The notes below the pieces were generated by a model. It was not told the origin of the DNA, did not search any database, and saw nothing but the letters and a program-made list of their open reading frames with translations. DNA of 64,000 nucleotides. Origin: Gentiana macrophylla. Taxonomy: Eukaryota; Streptophyta; Magnoliopsida; Gentianales; Gentianaceae. The translations under genes and the position numbers were made by a program. Positions 11,384-22,995 of this stretch are shown here, piece after piece. The stretch is taken from assembly GCA_026214975.1 (NCBI GenBank), contig CM047810.1:40186806-40250805 (forward strand), read 5' to 3'. Position 1 is the first letter of the stretch. The number at the start of each line of letters is the position of its first letter.

Positions 11384-11844
11384 CTTTGATGGCTATCTGT
11401 TCATGGTAAGGGTTTGAGAAGCCGATTATGAGTCAAATGCGAAAATTTTCATCGTCAAGAATTTCGGATAACGGTGAAGGGCCTCCCGTTGCAGTTATAC
11501 ACTCATGAGATAGGCGCTGCCATCTTTTGTCATTCTTTGAGGACTGCACACTAGGCCAGATTCATGAGGAAACCCAGACTAGACTGCACAACTTTCGTCT
11601 TAGGGGTTTTATACCCGTTGATAAGCCTATCCGACGTTGCATATGCTTGAGAGATGAAGCAGAACAGTGGTGAAGTGGCTGATTCAATGCGAAAGGCTAC
11701 CATATTTGTGCTATTAGCGTGGAATGATGAACCACACGCTTCGATTTTGTAAAGAGTTGAGTCAAGAGGTCTCCGTTTAGTAGCAGAAGGATCTTCCATA
11801 TGGGCCATGGCTTAATTCGGTGAAACGGACGCTTCTGCTGGAGG
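11384..11844 (+). pseudogene. LINE ORF1 fragment 2: end of DUF4283 domain and decayed zinc knuckle
   Basis: Continuing fragment 1, the plus strand reads FDGYLFMV, then KGLPLQLYTHEIGA (about 11466-11520), then FRLRGFIPVDKPIRRCICL (about 11585-11665). The last matches the LRVxxxIDVxKPLRR segment that closes DUF4283 in plant L1 ORF1 proteins. A CCHC zinc-knuckle track follows (CERLPYLCY, then NHTLRFC, about 11695-11760) with a stop in place of the second cysteine. An MGHGLI stretch resembles the usual YGxWLRA. Several frameshifts and stops show it is dead. It is cut at 11844 by the hAT element. Confidence 0.65.
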
Positions 11845-12260
11845 CAGGGCCGGCCCTAGGCACAGACCCAAAAGGACTGGGCCTAGTCCCCCTAAAATAT
11901 CTTGAATTTCAGGCCAGCAATGTCATACTTTATACAATGAAATTCTACACAAGGGTCAGAAAAAAACCTAATACTAGTAATAACTTTAACGATTTTTTAA
12001 CTCTGCTTTTCAATGAGCTTTTCTTTTGGCCCAATCAACCTCTCTAGTCTTCACTATATATCTAAATTTTCTCAACCATTATCAATGTTACGTATAAACA
12101 ATGGATTCAAAGTAAAAACAAACAAAAAAAGTGTATTCCATTATTTTGGTTCGACTTTGAATCTTAAATATTAAAATAAAACAAAAACCTTCGCCACAAC
12201 ACTTCTTCAACAATATATGGTGGTCTCGGTGAACAATATTTCGTCAATGGCACACGGTGG

Positions 12261-13943
12261 TGATGAGACTTTTATAGATGTCCAATCTTATCGGCAGTGT
12301 ACCGGGTCAATTGTAGTCTAGTCTAGTGGTCAAGGTCGTATCCACGAGGATTGTGAGGTTGAACACCAAAAAACTATTATTATCTTGATCTAAGTCGCAA
12401 ATTAACAAGAAGGTAAATGTTCCACGCTTAACTACACTACAAAGGTTGTTCAAATGATAAAAAGCCTAGCCATGACAATGCAATGATCAAACAAGCCTCT
12501 ATTAGCATCATGGGAATGATTTCCTACCAACCTTCCAATGGTGTTCAAGTGTGTGTTATCGGTGCACTCCTAAGCTTTTCCCCCTCATACGAGTGCATGA
12601 AATTGATCTATGCCTCTTCCTTAGTCTAAGAAACCTAGACCTAATGATTCAACAAGATACAAATTTGAATGCAATGATAATGTCAATACTCCCCGGATAT
12701 GAAATCGAGTTCCATTTATGGTCGATTTTACCTTCCGGTTCTCCTATTCCTTCTATTACACCAAGCATCTCCTTTCGGTCTCAACTAAGTGTGTGTGTGT
12801 GTGTGCTAGTGCTAGGTGATCAATCCAACACCAACAAGCAATACATTGCAAATAAGAAAAGATAACAACAACACATGAAGCTATGAAATGCAAACTAACA
12901 TTCCCAATCAACTAATAGAGATTAATAACTATCACAACAACATTATCTTGGATAGTTTGGGACTAGTCACTCATGACTATGAACACCAACTTGTCAATGT
13001 TAGTATTTATAATAATGAGAACAATTAATTCAAAGTGAAGATTAGGAAAAATACCAATCACAAGCTATGAACTCGAAATGGAAACCTTCATCAAAACTTC
13101 AAAACCTTCAATGGAGTTTGACATACAAGTGTTCTTCTTGCTCTAACAAAAGTAGTAGAAATCAACAACTAGGAATTCTTCAATGTTTACACTTGAAATT
13201 AAGAGCTAATTTTTTGCTAAAATTCGGCTAGGAGAGCCTATGGAAGTTTCCTCCAAGAACTAGAGGAGGGGGGAAGAAGATAGATGTGAAGATGGATCTA
13301 AAAAGGGGTTTATAAGTTGAATTTTTGCTAACTGCAACGCTTGGCGCGCGCCAAAATATATTTTGCGTGCGCCAATTATGTAGGAAAACTCTCTGTATAG
13401 CTATAGTGACGTTTGGCGTGCACCAATTCTTCCAGTAGCTCAGTAAAATGGCCATAACTTGAGTTGTAGAGCACCAATTAATGTTATTCAAGATGCGTTT
13501 GAAAGCTCGTTTCCCGATATAAAACCCTCATGAAGTATCCTTCTCCAGAAAACGCATCTAAGGTGGGTCAAATGTCCGTTGAAGATGTACTGCGATAGAA
13601 GCACAAAAGACAAATGATCCGTTTGAATCCGATAGCTTCCGGCATACTCTTCTAGCCCTCAAAAGACGTGTTAATGCTTGGCACGTGTCGTCCCTCGGGG
13701 TCTTGGTCAACCTATAATCCTGCAATACTACATCAAAATACCAAGCGTAAACCCGACACGACGCTCCGGTTACTATAACCTGTACAAAACTATCAAAATA
13801 TGATATTTTATATAATAATTACTATCTACACATTTGGATGAAACTAAGAAAATAACGACTCAAATTGGTGCAATAATACTCAAATGTGTATCAGAAATAG
13901 GGATAAAATGTCATGATAATGAGTGACGATCTGTCTCTCATCA
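12261..13943 (-). mobile_element. Element Z, right (3') LTR, complete
   Basis: 1683 bp from TGATGAGAC to CTCATCA on the plus strand, directly next to the polypurine tract at 13944. The reversed TATA box (TTATAAAC in its own sense) is at 13308-13315. Just upstream of it in element orientation are the palindromes TTGGCGCGCGCCAA (13341-13354) and TTGGCGTGCACCAA (13412-13425). The region 12261-13670 repeats at 21116-22430. Confidence 0.85.
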
Positions 13944-13958
13944 CAACTCCCCACTTAG
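13944..13958 (-). promoter_or_regulatory. Element Z polypurine tract
   Basis: In element orientation CTAAGTGGGGAGTTG abuts the 3' LTR. It follows a GACGACCAAAATCTAAGTGGGG context that is shared in form with elements G and Y. Confidence 0.75.
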
Positions 13959-14962
13959 ATTTTGGTCGTCTTTGAGCAAAACAAGCGATAAAACAAAATG
14001 AATGAGGGACAAATTCATGAATATATAAGATGTAAGAACAACTGGATGATGCAACCATTCGATCCATAACAACACGTTAACCTCAATTTAAGTGAGTAAC
14101 TGAGTGTGTGAATAGTCCTTCAAAATTGTTATAAAGCAACTAAAGTTGAAATCATATATGCAACACTTATAAAATGCAATCCATAGGGTTAAGAATGATA
14201 CCAATCTCCACTAATCGAGGCATTCGGAGTCAAGAAGTTAGATCGGGTAGGACTTGAAAGCTTGTAACGTTAGGCTCGGGTATTGGCTAATCGAAAGGAT
14301 GAAAGGATATATAAAAAAGAACACATGCAAAATAGCAAGAATCTACACTTTCAATTCCAATGATTTTGAATTGGAAACTCCAACTCTGTCGCATAATTGC
14401 CAAAGACGTCTCCTCAACAATAAACATAAGAGATAAAGTACCACTTCAACTGATTTATTTAAATCACTTGGACTTTTGAACTTGTCCTTCAAAATTGCCT
14501 TATAATACTCACAATTTATTGACTTTTATATACAACTTTATTAAACTCATATGATTTTTGGAATTTTTTTTGGATTTTGGATTTTTTTTTGAACTTCAAA
14601 GAAACATATATAAACCAATGGACTCCGAACTTGATAAGATACCATCTCAACTTTGTGCCAATAATGTCATCCAACTCTCAACTCCCAAAGTCATCACCAC
14701 ATAATACATAGAAACTTCCGGGACATCAAGGGAATGTAGACCAAAATTAGGCTAAGGGTCGGATAATAATGAGGCTAATCACGAATGGCTAGTTTCGAGT
14801 GTGGTCTAACTACTCTATAAAGGCTGAGATGGGGACAAGTGGAAATTACATCAGGGAAGGCCATTTGGCTATGGTCGAGTCAAAGAAACGCCATGACCGT
14901 CATTCCTAACTCCGAATCCAAACACCTTTTTTATTTCTCCCCGAAAGGATATCAAGCCTAAG

Positions 14963-15133
14963 CGGAGGTCAGCGGTTCGATTCCTGTAATGGGGTTGATT
15001 TCCGATTGATAACACCCTTCAGTGCAGAGGTTTCAAAGGCAGCCCATGTTGAAGCTACTAGGTTACCTGATTAACCTCTCCTCACTTTCCTGTGGGATCG
15101 GGGGTGAGGGGACCCTTAATGGTAGGGTTTACC
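14963..15133 (+). mobile_element. 5'-truncated tRNA-derived SINE
   Basis: The 171-bp insert is flanked by the 12-bp duplication ATCAAGCCTAAG (14951-14962 and 15134-15145). It contains GGTTCGATTCC (14974-14984), a good match to the Pol III B box of tRNA-derived SINEs. An A box is not identifiable, which suggests 5' truncation. The related element P lacks the insert at the corresponding place (about 33300-33315). Confidence 0.65.
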
Positions 15134-15440
15134 ATCAAGCCTAAGTTCTAGTTTCTATGGAAGTATTCTTACATGATATCATACAAAAGTTGCATGTTAA
15201 CAAAATATTGAGACTATATGTGCACAAGGAATTCATGTTACACAAATAGATTTGGGGTTAAAATGCACTTCCGGTTCACATTGGTTATACACATCCAAAT
15301 TGATCATTACATCTTCAAGTCCATGAAATATATGCCTTATACAGCTTATTTTAATCAACTAGACAATGCTCGAAAAAGATAAAAAACTAAGGGATTTTTT
15401 GATACAAAAGCACTAATGCCATTGCTAGACCAACCACGAC

Positions 15441-15478
15441 TCCACTCCCCACTTTCGAACTTGCATTGTCCCCAATGC
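15441..15478 (-). promoter_or_regulatory. Internal polypurine-tract-like signature in element Z
   Basis: In element orientation the segment reads CATTGGGGACAATGCAAG followed by TTCGAAAGTGGGGAGTGG. This is the same layout as the signature before the true polypurine tract, about 1.3 kb further upstream once the SINE is excluded. Elements G (38153) and Y (43737, 48142) have equivalents. Confidence 0.5.
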
Positions 15479-16108
15479 ATAGTGAGGGTAAAGAAGTGGT
15501 TGGAAAATCAATGGTGCACCAAAACAAGTACCGGAATGCCATAAAAGGGTGGGTGGGTGGGTGGGCATGAACATGAAAGACAACCAATGAAATGACAAGC
15601 AATCCTAAATACTATCAAAGTATCAACCAAAATGTAGGGACAAAAGGGTCATTCGCCAACCGTGCCTCACACAAGAGCAAAAATATTATACTAAACTTTT
15701 ATGGGTTACCTCCTGGTAGCACTTTTGTTTAACGTCGTTTGCTCGACGGGATTATACGGTAGAAATGGTGGAAATTATACTGATCATCGTGCATGGATTT
15801 ATACGGTAGAAACATGGATTATACAGATTATCGTAGCATGGATACTACTGACAATTACCCACATAAGCATGTAGCAAATAAGCACAAAAGCCAACCGGAA
15901 GATAATGCTCAAAAAGTAAAAAGAAAGATAGTACCCATAAGTGCTAAATTTATAGTCTATAGCTAGACTTTTCCTTGCTTAGGTCTTTAATGGACGGGTT
16001 GTGGGTCATTCTTATGCACCGCATCCATCTTTTTCATCAAAGCCGGTCTCCAACATAATGTAGACGAATGCCACAATCCCAACGATTCTTGACCTTTTCC
16101 TTCGATTT

Positions 16109-16594
16109 TCAAGCTTTCGGTTTATGAGTCTTCGCTATATCGCTCACGTATTCTTCAAATACCTGCATGTTAGTACGATCCACAACAATGGGACACGAAG
16201 TGCCCACAAAAGAACAAGATTCAAGAGTAGTGCATGGATATTTCAATGAAGTGTAGATGTTGAAGGCAACACGCTCATCATTAACTCCCAAACAAAGTTC
16301 TCCCTTACGAACATCGATCACGGCCTCCCCCGTTGCTAAAAATGGTCTACCGAGGATAAGGGGTGTAGTGTACCCTTCCTCCATATCCATAACAACAAAA
16401 TCTATGGGGAAGTAAAATTTATCAACCTTCACTAGTACATCCTCAATGACTCCCTTTGGACGTTTTATGGATCTATCCGCAAGTTGGAGAGTCATATCCG
16501 TACGCTTGAGCTTGCCCATGCCAAGTTTCATGAAATCATTGTAGGACATGAGGTTTATGCTCGCACCAAGATCACAAAGAACATTCTTAAACAA
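16109..16594 (-). pseudogene. Element Z aspartic protease (retropepsin) domain
   Basis: A 161-residue open stretch with the Athila/Gypsy protease layout. CDLGASINLM carries the active-site Asp (DLGA in place of DTGA). A flap-like region follows (LADRSIKRPKGVIEDVLVKV), then DFVVMDMEE and the PLILGRPFLATGEAVIDV block that closes the retropepsin fold. In the source family it cleaves the Gag polyprotein. It is separated from gag by a frameshift caused by a 44-bp tandem duplication (16597-16687), and no RT follows. Confidence 0.75.
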
Positions 16595-17513
16595 AATCCC
16601 CCAATCTCACATGGGATCGTAAAACTCCTAGGGTCTTTAAGCTCCCAATCTCATATGGGATCATAAAACTCCTGAGGTCTTTAAGCTTAGGAAGGAGTTT
16701 ATGTTGAAGCACGGCGGACCACTCCTCACTTAAACACACCGTCTCATACTCTTCCAACCGTTTCTTGTTGGAGAGTATGTCCTTAAGAAACTTACCATAC
16801 GCCGGCATATTTGTGAGTGCTTCGATGAAAGGGATATTAATGGTTAAGTGCCGAAAAGTGTCAAGAAAACGTGCATACTTTTTATCAACCTTCATCTTTT
16901 TAATTTCCTCTCGAGGGGGATAGGGAAGTGACACAAGATCAATAATTTTAGGAATAGAAGTCATACCTCCCTTACCCTTGGCGTTCAATGAAGTGGTAGA
17001 AATTTTTCTCAAAATTTGAGCTGTTGGTGGACGCCATGCATCTTTGGCGTGCACCATTTTGCTTGCTGAAGTCTTTGAACCAATCTGTTTTGCACTGGCC
17101 TGCGCCAATTCATCCTTGTTGGGCGCCATTTTCACATGATCATTAAACAAGGTTCTCAAATCACTAGATCTCAGATTCTTCAAAATTCTTAGGACCTTTA
17201 CCAGTTTTTCTTCTTTTTCCACCTCAACATAGACATCATTTTTCAAGTTACCATCAACAATCTCTTCCTCTTCTTCACTCAAATCCTCCTCTTTCTCTTC
17301 ATCTTCAAAGTCTTTTTCAACCTCATTCCTTCCACACATTCTTCCACTCCGGGTGATTATTGCATCTACCCTTCTCGGGTTCCTCTCGGTGTTGCTCGGT
17401 AATCCACCTGGTGATCTTCTACTATTTCTCTCGCCTTCCCTAGTCAAAAGGTCTTCAATAACTCTTATTGATGCCTCCATCATTCTCATTCTCATATCGT
17501 GCCCACTCATAGA
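16587..17513 (-). pseudogene. Element Z gag, C-terminal part and gag-protease linker
   Basis: This continues gag after the X solo LTR. It contains a PGGLPSNTERNPR motif (typical of Athila/Tat gag C-termini), a long acidic Glu/Asp run, and the conserved FRHLTINIPFIEALTNMPAYGKFLKDILSNKK region that precedes the protease. The end (LRSFMIPYEIG) is the usual DPGSFTIPCxIG-like site, here duplicated and thrown out of frame. Removing the X insertion and one copy of its ATAGA duplication would leave the reading frame continuous with the part at 19467-20937. Confidence 0.7.
16597..16687. repeat. 44-bp tandem duplication at the gag-protease junction
   Basis: Two adjacent near-identical units (16597-16642 and 16643-16687) start with CCCAATCTCAcATGGGATC-type sequence. 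Their offset is 44 bp, which is not a multiple of three, so the duplication itself shifts gag out of frame with protease. Confidence 0.8.
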
Positions 17514-19466
17514 TGTTAGGAAATCTACGCGGGAACACAACATAATTTAAAATTTTATTTTCTTTTAACCAGGATCGACTTCGTTTAAGCAACAAACATA
17601 ATAATTTAGTAGACGGTGGTTACCTTGCTTGATCTAAACGATTGACGCTTTGACCGTCTAAGGAGAGTAGTGGTGCATGGAGCCGCCCAAGTGTTCGGCC
17701 TCTACCGGTGATCCACATGAACAGCCCGCCGGAATCCATCATGGATTGCTACCAGAAAAACTCGGTTGCTAGACCGACTTTTTCTCTCTCTCAAAATATC
17801 TCTCTAAGAAGTTCTCTTATTTTTCACAAGAACTATTAGTCTTTTGAAATTGTGATGTACAAAAGAGCTAGCCAACCCCTTTCTTTTATAGTAGAAAGTG
17901 GCGCCCCTATTGTCCCAATCTGATTGAAGGAAGTTTCCTAGTAGATTGAGGAGAAAGAAAACCTTTTATTAGTAAAGTAAGGAAAAATATATTTGATTGA
18001 TTAATCTCATTTAATTTAATATCTTATATTAAATAAATCCAAGATATTTGTCAATATCCAATATTGAATATCTTTATCTTATTACCATAAATCTATTTTT
18101 CCACAAATCAATTAATATACAATATTAATATATGGTAATCTTATTAATTAAATTGCACAATCCAAGTGGATCTTATACTCATGAAAGTGGCGCCCTAAAT
18201 AGCCTAATATTGGCATCCGGAATACTCTTAATTAATATAATGCTATGATTAATTAATTTGCAAATACATGTGTATCAATATACAATATATAATTTCGACA
18301 TACATATACATTATATGTACATTTAATTAATCAACATAATTAATATCTTGTATTTAATTTATTCATAATAAATAAATACCACTATATTAATTTACCACTA
18401 TAACACTTTATAGTCGAGATAAAACTTTCCTTATTTGGTTATCACTATAACCGCATTTTAATCCGGCTAGATGTTCTTATGTGTATGACCAGATAGGCTT
18501 CCGAATATGTTGGCCTTAAGCACATAGTGCAATCACGAAAATATCCTTCATACCTAACGATCACGGAATAGCGTCTAGCAACACAACGTGACCCCTAATC
18601 ATCGGAAGAGTCAAATGCAATGACTACTACATTTCATGTGAAACGGTTACAGTGTAAATAGAATCCTATCACTGTTACAATATCCATACGGTCGTTCGTC
18701 GACTGTCAAACATCAACGACCGTATTTTATAATATGGATATCCTGCTCTCTCAAAATAACTCATTTACTTCCACTTTGCAAAGATTCACGAGAGTAAGGC
18801 ATTCTTTATAAGAAGGCCATTTCGGATATTTACTCCTATTCATAGGATACGCGATTTCCGGACGAGCAACATGAATCCTACGCATGCTTCAGCATCACAC
18901 CCAATCACTACCGTATGATCGCCCCATGGCTAAGGGAGACCTCAATAGTGTCAAAGAATGAAAATCCACACCGTGATGTCGTGAAGACTCCGGTCTCAGG
19001 ATAATTACACAACCGCTACATAGTGCGACACTTAATAAAGTAAGTGGGTTAGTCTGACGTACGCATTCTCCAATACACGTCCACGTACAGTCCAAATGTC
19101 TCAATACTTTGATAGAAGAGATCTATCCCTAACTTAAATAAGCTAGAAGACATCTAATACGTGATAGTCTAATCGTACTATTAATGTCCTGTTTAATAGC
19201 ACATACGACTAGAGCATTTAAGTAGCAAACCTTTTAAAGTGAGTCGAGATCTCATCAACCATAATCACTATTATGATTTCTCTTTCACGGTTTGACACTA
19301 GGGACGTTATTATATATACAATCACAAATTGGTTCATATAGATTAATAGAATATATAATAACATTAAAGCCATTTATCATACGTATAAACATAAAGAAAT
19401 AGTAGAAATGATCCGACCCGGTCGGATCCGGTCCAACCCGATTGGGTTTAGGACACTATTTCTACA
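17514..19466 (-). mobile_element. Family X solo LTR, copy C, inside element Z gag
   Basis: A reversed 1953-bp family X unit (plus-strand ends TGTTAGGAAATC and TATTTCTACA). A perfect 5-bp duplication ATAGA flanks it at 17509-17513 and 19467-19471. The hairpin arms of the family are present at 18686-18695 and 18716-18725. It has no internal domain. Confidence 0.9.
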
Positions 19467-20937
19467 ATAGATGTCTTCAAAGTAGCAACCTCTTGAGACA
19501 TCATACCAATAGAAGTCATCATTTTTTGCATATTGGCAGATTGGGTAGCAACAACTCCCATCAATTTTTCAATCAAGCTTTTCAAATGAGACCCCGATTC
19601 CGTTGATTGAGAACTTTGTTGAACAGGGGTTTGTTGAGTAGGAACTTGTTGGTAAATAGGAGGTGGATCAAAAACATTGGTGTGAGTGTTGTTCAAATCC
19701 TGACGCTGTCTCAATATACTAATTTCTTCTTGTGTAGATACATCGGAGTTTGATAATTCTTCGATATGAAAAACACCCAATGGCACATCATCACATGCTC
19801 CATGCTTCAACTATCTCTTCCCCGCTTGTAATTCATCAACCCTCTTATTTATCACCGCCATTTCTCTCAATATTTCTTCCTCATTCGAATTATGTTCATC
19901 CCCAATGGCAACTTCCGTTTCACTTGGGCAAGGATCCCACAATTTCTCATTTCTTGTCACTCTTTCAATAGCCTTATAAACTTCTTGGGCTGTGCTCATT
20001 TTAAGTGATCCATGGCATGCTGAATCAATTTGTGCCCTTGACCCTTTATGCAAGCCTCTACAAAATAATTGGACTTACATGTCCAAAGTATAATCGTCGT
20101 TTGGACACGCCCTAAAAAGATTCTTAAAACGGTCCCAAGCATTGTCCAAAGATTCAATTAAATCTTGCTTGAAAGTAGCAACTCTTACCTTCAACTCCAA
20201 ATATCTACCCGGTGGAAAGTATTGCTTCAAAAACTCAATCTTTATGTCATCCCGTGATTGCAAGTGATGGTGGGGAAGTGACATTCCTTTGCTTGACCCT
20301 TCAATGAAAAAGAAAATAATGCAAGGCGGGTAAATTCTTGACAAGCACTATTTTGAAAGCCCGTATTGCATATTTCTTCAAGATTATAAGGATGTGAATG
20401 CGGGTTATCATGGCCCTTTCCATAGAATTGAGCTCTACTCTCCACTAGACCGAACATATGAGACTTGATTGAAAAGTTTTTAGCATCAATGTGAGGTATC
20501 CGAATAGGATTATGAACTTGATTTTTTCTTTGAATGGCTTGCTCACAAAGTGGTCTATATTGGTAGGGTGGATTTGGGGGTGGATCATATGGATATGGTT
20601 CTTGGAGTGGTGGTGAAATCGGTGGAGGTGGTTCAAGTGGAGGTGTTGGAATTTGTGGGTAAGGTTCTTGTGGTGGTGGTGGAGGATAGTCATTTGGATT
20701 TAAGGGATTTTGTTCAACTTGGGCATTTTCATGGTTATGCCATCCTTGTGCATTTCCTTGCATCTCGTCCATTTCCTCTTCTTGGTGTAATGACTCTTGT
20801 GAAGATGCTTCACCAAGATCCAATTCACTACGAGCTTGGCCAAACTTTCTCTCAAATATACGTCCCCTAATATAAGTGTTGATATCCGGGATGTAAGGAG
20901 TATCGGGGGCCTTACAATGTAGAGAACGGTTCATCAA
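19467..20937 (-). pseudogene. Element Z gag, N-terminal and central part
   Basis: From the start at 20937 the order is an acidic and proline-rich N-terminus (PPPPPQEPYPQ-type run); the retrotransposon-gag domain with LFSFSLKGQAKE, IKIEFLKQYFPPGRY and DNAWDRFKNLFRACPNDDY (20344-20075, in a shifted frame); then a coiled segment with a Q-rich stretch (19810-19467). This matches Athila/Tat-type Gag, which forms the virus-like particle. Frame changes near 20300 and stops near 20070 and 19810 break it, and copy C interrupts it at 19466. Confidence 0.75.
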
Positions 20938-21090
20938 CTACAAGATAGAAACAACAAGAACACAATTAGTAGCACTTGGTGACTTACCAAAGAGGTAAGA
21001 ACTAAAGAAAATAAAATAGAATAGAGGTTAGAAAAGTTTGACCTATTCTCGAAAATTTTAAAGCTTGTACAAGTATTAACAGTTACACAA

Positions 21091-21109
21091 ATCCCCGGCA
21101 ATGGCGTCA
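21091..21109 (-). promoter_or_regulatory. Element Z primer binding site (tRNA-Asp type)
   Basis: In element orientation it reads TGACGCCATTGCCGGGGAT. This differs at two positions from TGGCGCCGTTGCCGGGGAT, complementary to the 3' end of plant tRNA-Asp. It lies 6 bp inside the left LTR. Confidence 0.75.
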
Positions 21110-21115
21110 AAAACT

Positions 21116-22430
21116 TGACGAGACTTTTCTAGATGTCCAATCTTACCAGCAGTGTACCGGGTCAATTGTAGTCTAGTCTAGTGGTCAAGGTCGTATCCAT
21201 GAGGGCTGTGAGGTTGAATACCGAAAAGCTATTATTATCTTGATCTAAGTCGCAAATTAACAAGAAAGTAAATGTTCTACGGTTAACTACACTACAAAGG
21301 TTGTTCAAATGATAAAAAGCCTAGCCAAGAAAATGCAATGACTAGCAAGCCTCTATTAGCATCATGGGAATGATTTCCTACCAACCTTCCAATGGTGTTC
21401 AAGTGTGTGTTATCGGTGCACTCCTAAGCTAGCAATTCCCCCTCATACGAGTGTATGAAATTGCTCTATGCCTCCTCCTTGGTCTAAGAAACCTAGACCT
21501 AATGATTCAAAATGATACAAACTTGAATGCAATGACAATGTCAATACTCCCCAGATAAGAAATCGAGTTCCACTTAAGATCAATTTTACCTTCCGGTTCT
21601 CCTATTCCTTCTCCCACACCAAGCATCTCCTTTCGGTCTCAACTAAGTGTATGTGTGTGTGCTAGTGCTAGGTGATCAATCCAACACCAACAAGCAATAC
21701 ATTGCAAATAGGAAAATATAACAACAACACATGAAGCTATGAAATGCAAACTAACATTCCCAATCAACTAATAGAGATTAATAACTATCACAACAACAGT
21801 TTGGGACTAGCCACTCATGACTATGAACACCAACTTGTCAATGTTAGTATTCATAATAATGAGAACAATTAATTCAAAGTAAAGATTAAGAATTATACCA
21901 ATCACAAGCTATGAACTCGAAATGGAAAACCTTCATTAAAACTTCAAAACCTTCAATGGAGTTTGACATACAAGTGTTCTTCTTGCTCCAACAAAAGTAG
22001 TAGAAATCAACAACTAGGAATTCTTCAATGTTTACACTTGCAATTAAGAGCTAATTTTTTTTTGCCAAAATTCGGCTAGGAGAGCCCATGGAAGTTGCCT
22101 CCAAGAACTAGTGCCCCAAGTATGAAGGAAAACTCTCTGTATAGCTATAGTGACGTTTGGCGTGCGCCACTATAAGTGGCGTACGCCGATTCTTCCAACA
22201 GATCAATAAAATGGCCATAACTTGAGTTGTAGAGCTCCGATTGATGTGATTCAAGATGCGTTTGAAATCTCGTTTCCCGATCTACAACTCTCATGAAGGA
22301 TCCTTCTCCATAAAATTCCTCTAAGGTGGGTCAAATGTCCGTTAAAGATGTACTACGGTAGAAGCACAAAAGACAAATGATCCGTTTGAATCCGATAGCT
22401 CCCGGCATACTCTTCTAGCCCTCAAAAGAC
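21116..22430 (-). mobile_element. Element Z, left (5') LTR, truncated
   Basis: It is nearly identical in layout to the other Z LTR from its R/U5 end (TGACGAGAC at 21116) up to CTCAAAAGAC at 22430, where similarity stops. About 270 bp of the U3 end are missing. The break coincides with the 26-bp repeat beside the large inverted repeat. Confidence 0.8.
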
Positions 22431-22839
22431 AAGTTAAAGAAGAGAAATTACTGTAGTTAATTTAGAAACAAAATCATTAAAGAAAGTAAATTCGATTGGA
22501 AACCGGTACATCTAAATCAAAATCTATGATTAATAAAATATTTTTTAAGAGTTACATTGCATACAATATGGTTTAGATATAAAAAAAACACTAGTTAATA
22601 ATATTTCAAATTTTGAGGTAGACAGTATAAAACAAAACAATGAGAGACAAGTTAAAGAAGAGAAATTACTTGTTTTATACTGTCTACCTCAAAATTTGAA
22701 ATATTATTAACTAGTGTTTTTTTTTATATCTAAACCATATTGTATGCAATGTAACTCTTAAAAATATTTTATTAATCATAGATTTTGATTTAGATGTACT
22801 GGTTTTCAATCGAATTTACTTTCTTTAATGATTTTGTTT
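22431..22839. repeat. 170-bp-arm inverted repeat with direct repeats
   Basis: 22466-22635 and 22670-22839 are reverse complements with only a few mismatches and one 1-bp gap. They are separated by a 34-bp spacer. In addition AGACAAGTTAAAGAAGAGAA... (about 26 bp) occurs both at the start (22427-22452) and in the spacer (22645-22670). There is no ORF. It lies in the hAT element exactly at the broken end of the Z LTR. Confidence 0.9.
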
Positions 22840-22995
22840 ACTGTGTAAAATTTGTTATGGTTTTTTGTAAATTTCTAATGAATGTATTTTTTTCTACACC
22901 ATTTTCCTAATTTTTCAAAAAAAACATTGTATTCAAAATTAGGGGCCCGTATGTAAAACTGACCCATAGCCCCGAACCCCATAGGGCCGGCCCTG

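Larger units (their letters stand above)
13959..16108 (-). other. Element Z 3' non-coding region
   Basis: There is no coding potential. It contains two blocks also found in element P at matching relative positions: about 14190-14290 (compare 32525-32615) and about 14815-14910 (compare 33170-33265). It also holds a SINE (14963-15133) and a second polypurine-tract-like signature (15441-15478). Confidence 0.6.
12261..22430 (-). mobile_element. Element Z: reversed Athila-like Gypsy element with gag and protease only
   Basis: In its own orientation the order is left LTR (22430-21116, truncated), tRNA-Asp primer site (21109-21091), gag (20937 down to 16587), aspartic protease (16594-16109), about 2.1 kb of 3' non-coding sequence, polypurine tract (13958-13944) and right LTR (13943-12261). 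No RT, RNase H or integrase motif occurs anywhere between protease and polypurine tract. The element was therefore non-autonomous before it decayed. It holds a family X solo LTR and a SINE. No target duplication can be tested because the outer end of one LTR is missing. Confidence 0.8.
11845..22995. mobile_element. Small non-autonomous hAT element split by element Z
   Basis: The terminal inverted repeats are CAGGGCCGGCCCTA: left end at 11845, right end at 22995 in reverse complement. The 8-bp target duplication expected of hAT elements is present with one mismatch (GCTGGAGG at 11837-11844, GTTGGAGG at 22996-23003). Its own sequence is 11845-12260 plus 22431-22995, just under 1 kb. No transposase domain is visible. 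It sits in the LINE and contains the reversed Athila-like element Z and the large inverted repeat at 22466-22839. Confidence 0.8.

Noticed and set aside
14963..15133. Possible tRNA gene because of a B-box sequence
   Set aside because: No A box, acceptor stem or anticodon arm. Target duplications show it is a SINE insertion.
20445..20870. His-rich and Val/Gly-rich ORFs overlapping Z gag
   Set aside because: They are frame shadows of the proline-rich gag segment on the minus strand.
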